From an uncultured Frankiales bacterium (GTDB lineage Bacteria > Actinomycetota > Actinomycetes > Mycobacteriales > SCTD01), in contig CAMLIA010000194.1 in NCBI GenBank assembly GCA_946479905.1, forward strand, positions 1-7,638: a DNA stretch of 7,638 bases. The letters are read 5' to 3'. The notes beneath the pieces were generated by a model. That model was not told the origin of the DNA and ran no database searches. It was given only the letters and a program-made list of their open reading frames with translations. The translations under genes and the position numbers were made by a program. Within the stretch, counting starts at the first letter, position 1; each line of letters starts with the position of its first letter. This document shows, one piece after another, positions 5,096 through 7,638 of the stretch.

Positions 5096-6568
5096 ATGAG
5101 CGAGCTGCTGGACCTGGATGCGACCGGTCAGGCCGACCTGGTCCGACGGGGAGAGATCTCCGCGACCGAGCTGGCGCAGGCGTCCATCGACGCGATCGAG
5201 CGCCTCGACCCGCAGCTGGACATCCTGCTGCACCGGTCCTTCGACCTCGCCCTCGAGGCGGCTCGTGAGGTGAACCTGAACGCACCCTTCTGCGGCGTTC
5301 CGATGCTGCTGAAGGACATCGAGATCCACGCCAAGGGCATGCCCTTCTCGCACGGGACGATGCCGTTCCTGCGGAAGAACCCGATCATCTGCGACCACGA
5401 CAGCAACCTCGCCGCCGACTTCCGCACGGCCGGCCTGCTGCTGCTCGGCCGGGCGAACTGCTCGCTGCAGGCCTTCTTCGGCACCCACGACGTCGAGGCG
5501 CACGTCATGCCGCGCAACCCGTGGAACCCGGACTACTCGACCGCAGGCTCGAGCAGCGGCTCCGCAGCCGCGGTCGCTGCCCGTGTCGTCGCGATCGGCC
5601 ACGGCGGAGACGGCGGCGGGTCCATCCGGCTGCCGGCGAGCATCAACGGCGTCGTCGGCATGAAGCCCACGCGCGGCCGGGTGTCCGTCGGGCCGGACCG
5701 CACCGAGGTCTTCTCCTTCGGTTCGGCCTGGAGCCATGAGTTCGCCATGACCCGCTCCGTGCGCGACACCGCGACCCTGCTCAAGGCGGTCGAGGGCTGG
5801 CGACCGGGGGACTCGTTCGTGGTCGAGGCGCCGGGTCGTCCGGTCCGCAGCGGACCGCTGCGCATCGGGCTGAGCACCGAGACGTTCAGCGAGTTCCGCG
5901 ACGTCGACCCGGAGATGGTCTCGGCCGCCGAGCAGGCGGCAAAGCTGCTCGAGAGCCTCGGACACGAGGTCGAGCTCGTGACCGACGCGCCCAGGTACGA
6001 GTTCGCCGACCACGAGTGGGACTACGGACAGCCGGGGTCGCCGCACTTCGCGGGTGTCGCCCGGATCATCGACAAGATGGCGAAGCACCTGGGTCGTGAG
6101 GTCACCGCGGAGGACGTGGGCCCGCAGATGTGGGCCGGGGTGGAGCTCGGCCGGAGCTACCACGCCCGGCAGATCCTCGAGTTCTCCGAGTTCCTGCAGA
6201 ACCACGTCACGAAGTGGGACCGCTGGTGGTTGGAGAAGGGCCTCGACGTGCTGGTCACGCCGACGGTGGCCGTCGCGACGCCCCCCATCACCGACTACCT
6301 CCCACCGCCGTACGGCACCTACCTGGTCGACGAGGAGAACCCGTTCGGCAACGGACCCGGTGTGGCACCGATGATCGCGTACACGCAGGTCTTCAACTGG
6401 ACCGGTCAGCCGGCGATCAGCCTGCCGCTCTACGAGTGCGCCAACGGGCTGCCGCTCGGCATCCACCTCGCAGCCGGCCGGCAGGACGACGAGCAGCTGC
6501 TGCAGCTGGCGTTCCAGCTCGAGGAGGCGCTGCCGTGGCAGGATCGCCGCCCGGCGGTCTGCGCGTGA
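5096..6568 (+). CDS. Amidase-signature hydrolase resembling NylA (6-aminohexanoate cyclic-dimer hydrolase)
   Basis: A 490-residue, apparently complete amidase-signature enzyme without signal peptide. The Ser-cisSer-Lys triad is readable: Lys73 in GVPMLLKDIEI, cis-Ser152 in STAGSSSGSAAAV, and nucleophile Ser176 in GDGGGSIRLPAS, followed by GVVGMKPTRGRVS. NylA of Paenarthrobacter/Arthrobacter KI72, recalled as 493 residues with Lys72/Ser150/Ser174, has almost the same length and spacing. Several blocks also resemble it as I recall: the N-terminal DATGQADLVRRGEIS, SVRDTATLLKAVEGWRPGD, RWWLEKGLDVLVTPTV, and FNWTGQPAISLPL through EEALPWQDRRP. The likely reaction is hydrolysis of a carboxamide, possibly opening a cyclic amide; nylon oligomers need not be the natural substrate. 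It is not GatA by context, as no gatB or gatC is nearby. Its 3' end overlaps the next hydrolase gene, so the two are co-translated. Confidence 0.88.
   Translation: MSELLDLDATGQADLVRRGEISATELAQASIDAIERLDPQLDILLHRSFDLALEAAREVNLNAPFCGVPMLLKDIEIHAKGMPFSHGTMPFLRKNPIICDHDSNLAADFRTAGLLLLGRANCSLQAFFGTHDVEAHVMPRNPWNPDYSTAGSSSGSAAAVAARVVAIGHGGDGGGSIRLPASINGVVGMKPTRGRVSVGPDRTEVFSFGSAWSHEFAMTRSVRDTATLLKAVEGWRPGDSFVVEAPGRPVRSGPLRIGLSTETFSEFRDVDPEMVSAAEQAAKLLESLGHEVELVTDAPRYEFADHEWDYGQPGSPHFAGVARIIDKMAKHLGREVTAEDVGPQMWAGVELGRSYHARQILEFSEFLQNHVTKWDRWWLEKGLDVLVTPTVAVATPPITDYLPPPYGTYLVDEENPFGNGPGVAPMIAYTQVFNWTGQPAISLPLYECANGLPLGIHLAAGRQDDEQLLQLAFQLEEALPWQDRRPAVCA
6521..6527 (+). promoter_or_regulatory. Candidate ribosome binding site of the serine hydrolase, inside the amidase gene
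   Basis: GAGGAGG, formed by two Glu codons and the next base near the amidase end, lies seven bases before an in-frame GTG at 6535. The alternative GTG at 6565 has no Shine-Dalgarno but overlaps the amidase stop as GTGA. The site favours 6535, though the coupled start at 6565 remains possible. Confidence 0.5.
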
Positions 6569-7638
6569 ACGTCGAGGAGCTCGTCGCCGGCTTCGAGGCC
6601 GAGGCCGCGGAGTACCTCTCGACCCGACCGGACGCGACGCTCTCCTTCGGGCTCAGCGTGCACGGTGAGCGCTCGGTCCGGTACCTCCGCACCGAGGGCG
6701 CGCAGCACGCCCCGCTCCCGGACGCCGGCTCGCTCTACGAGATCGGCTCGGTCTCCAAGCTGCCCATGGCCACGGTGCTCGCCGCCCTCGAGGCTCGGGG
6801 CGTGCTGGCGCTGGACGACCCGATCAGCAAGCACCTCCCGGACGTCCTCGACCTCAAGCCCGAGATCGCCGCGATCACCGTGCGGCAGCTGGCCTGCCAC
6901 TGCTCGGGGCTGCCCGACAGCGGTGCTGAGCACGTCAAGATCCAGGAGAGCGAGGCCCGCGGCGACAACCCGCCGTGGGGCTACTACACGCAGTACCTCC
7001 GCTACCGCCGCGAGCACCTGCTCTCGGACCTCGAGACCGCGGACCTCGTCTACCCGACCGGCGGTGGTCACAGCTACTCGGTGCTGGGCATGGGCGTGCT
7101 CGGCTTCCTCATGGAGCACGCGAGCGGACGTGGCTACGAGGACCTGGTGCACGAGGTCGTCACCGGACCCTTGGGCATGTCCGACACCGGGTACGCCAGC
7201 ATCACGCCGGAGCAGCAGGCCCGCATGGTCTACGCCTACGACGTGAGCGGTGCCCCGGACCCGAGCTGGCACTGGGACGTGATGCTCCCGCAGGGCGGGC
7301 TGCGCTCGACCGTCGCCGACATGCTGACCTTCGCCGAGGCGAACGTCCGGGCGACCCTGGACCCGGACGACGACAGCGAGACATGCCGTGCACTGCGTCG
7401 CGCTCGCGAGATCCACTGGCGCGCGCCCGACGGCGTGACCCTCGCGGGCACCGACGTCCCGCTGCCCTTCGTGCAGGGCCTCGCCTGGATGGGGTGGAAG
7501 ACCGCCGACCCGGACCGCTTCAACTGGTGGCACCCGGGGACGACGCAGTTCTACAACGCCGGCCTCGGCGTCTCCCCGGAGACCGGGATCGCGTTCACGG
7601 CCATGAGCTCCGCGCACAGCGGCATCGGCGACCCGGGC
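6535..7638 (+). CDS. Beta-lactamase-fold serine hydrolase (class C / EstB / NylB superfamily), 3' end beyond window
   Basis: An open frame of 368 codons with no stop before the window ends. Numbering from the GTG at 6535, the SxxK motif is Ser72-Val-Ser-Lys75 (YEIGSVSKLP). The second motif is Tyr181 in GGGHSYSVLGMGVLG, where the usual third-position Asn is Val. The third motif is HPG at 333-335 (WWHPGTTQF), replacing KTG. Such changes are seen in EstB-type esterases, NylB-type amide hydrolases and D-aminopeptidases rather than in true beta-lactamases. There is no signal peptide, which also argues against antibiotic defence in the cell envelope. The gene overlaps the amidase (by 34 bases from 6535, or by GTGA from 6565), so the two enzymes probably act in succession. 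Family members are around 380-400 residues, so little is missing. The substrate could be an amide, ester or peptide. Confidence 0.85.
   Translation, partial: MAGSPPGGLRVNVEELVAGFEAEAAEYLSTRPDATLSFGLSVHGERSVRYLRTEGAQHAPLPDAGSLYEIGSVSKLPMATVLAALEARGVLALDDPISKHLPDVLDLKPEIAAITVRQLACHCSGLPDSGAEHVKIQESEARGDNPPWGYYTQYLRYRREHLLSDLETADLVYPTGGGHSYSVLGMGVLGFLMEHASGRGYEDLVHEVVTGPLGMSDTGYASITPEQQARMVYAYDVSGAPDPSWHWDVMLPQGGLRSTVADMLTFAEANVRATLDPDDDSETCRALRRAREIHWRAPDGVTLAGTDVPLPFVQGLAWMGWKTADPDRFNWWHPGTTQFYNAGLGVSPETGIAFTAMSSAHSGIGDPG

Noticed and set aside
5069..6466. Minus-strand open frame of 465 codons opposite the amidase.
   Set aside because: The plus strand carries an intact amidase triad and conserved blocks over the same span; the antisense product has no domain pattern.
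6430..7617. Minus-strand open frame of 395 codons opposite the serine hydrolase.
   Set aside because: It mirrors the codon structure of the real plus-strand gene, which has SxxK, Tyr and HPG motifs; the antisense product is low-complexity.
3020..7638. Reading the cluster as a beta-lactam degradation or resistance pathway because of the penicillin-acylase and beta-lactamase family names.
   Set aside because: The beta-lactamase-fold protein lacks the YxN and KTG motifs and a signal peptide, no phenylacetate genes are present, and the acylase is closer to AHL/aculeacin acylases. It is not excluded, only unsupported.
1..7638. tRNA, rRNA, CRISPR arrays, insertion sequences, riboswitches.
   Set aside because: Nothing resembling them was seen; almost all of the window is covered by protein-coding genes.

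Overview
The window is high-GC DNA with tightly packed, often overlapping genes, GTG and TTG starts, leaderless-type promoters and a lipoprotein with a long Ser/Gly/Thr linker. This points to an actinobacterium. I cannot place it below that level from sequence alone, and there is no sign of phage, IS or plasmid genes.

Layout. Bases 1-167 (minus) are the first 55 codons of a prolyl oligopeptidase, cut off by the window edge. Just upstream of it on the same strand is a TetR regulator (796-176), so these two form a minus-strand unit. A divergent control region follows (about 747-835). It holds a 38-bp near-perfect palindrome and two interleaved promoters. On the plus strand lies a co-directional set: a second TetR regulator (834-1463), a substrate-binding lipoprotein overlapping it by ATGA (1460-3004), a penicillin-acylase/AHL-acylase-type Ntn hydrolase (3020-4963), a 132-bp gap with a long imperfect hairpin, an amidase-signature hydrolase (5096-6568), and a beta-lactamase-fold serine hydrolase overlapping the amidase end and running off the window (6535 to beyond 7638).

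How the genes may work together (inference). The lipoprotein should sit outside the membrane and bind a small amide-like ligand. None of the three plus-strand hydrolases shows a signal peptide, so they should act in the cytoplasm after uptake; no permease or ATPase is in the window. The amidase resembles NylA (6-aminohexanoate cyclic-dimer hydrolase) in length, triad spacing and several recalled sequence blocks. Its partner has the same fold as NylB, and the third enzyme is an Ntn hydrolase, as NylC is, although from a different family. The set therefore looks like a regulated pathway for taking in and dismantling a cyclic or N-acylated oligoamide, such as a cyclic dipeptide or lipopeptide, lactam or nylon-like oligomer. 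The substrate is unknown. The plus-strand TetR, as first gene of the unit, is the likely local regulator.
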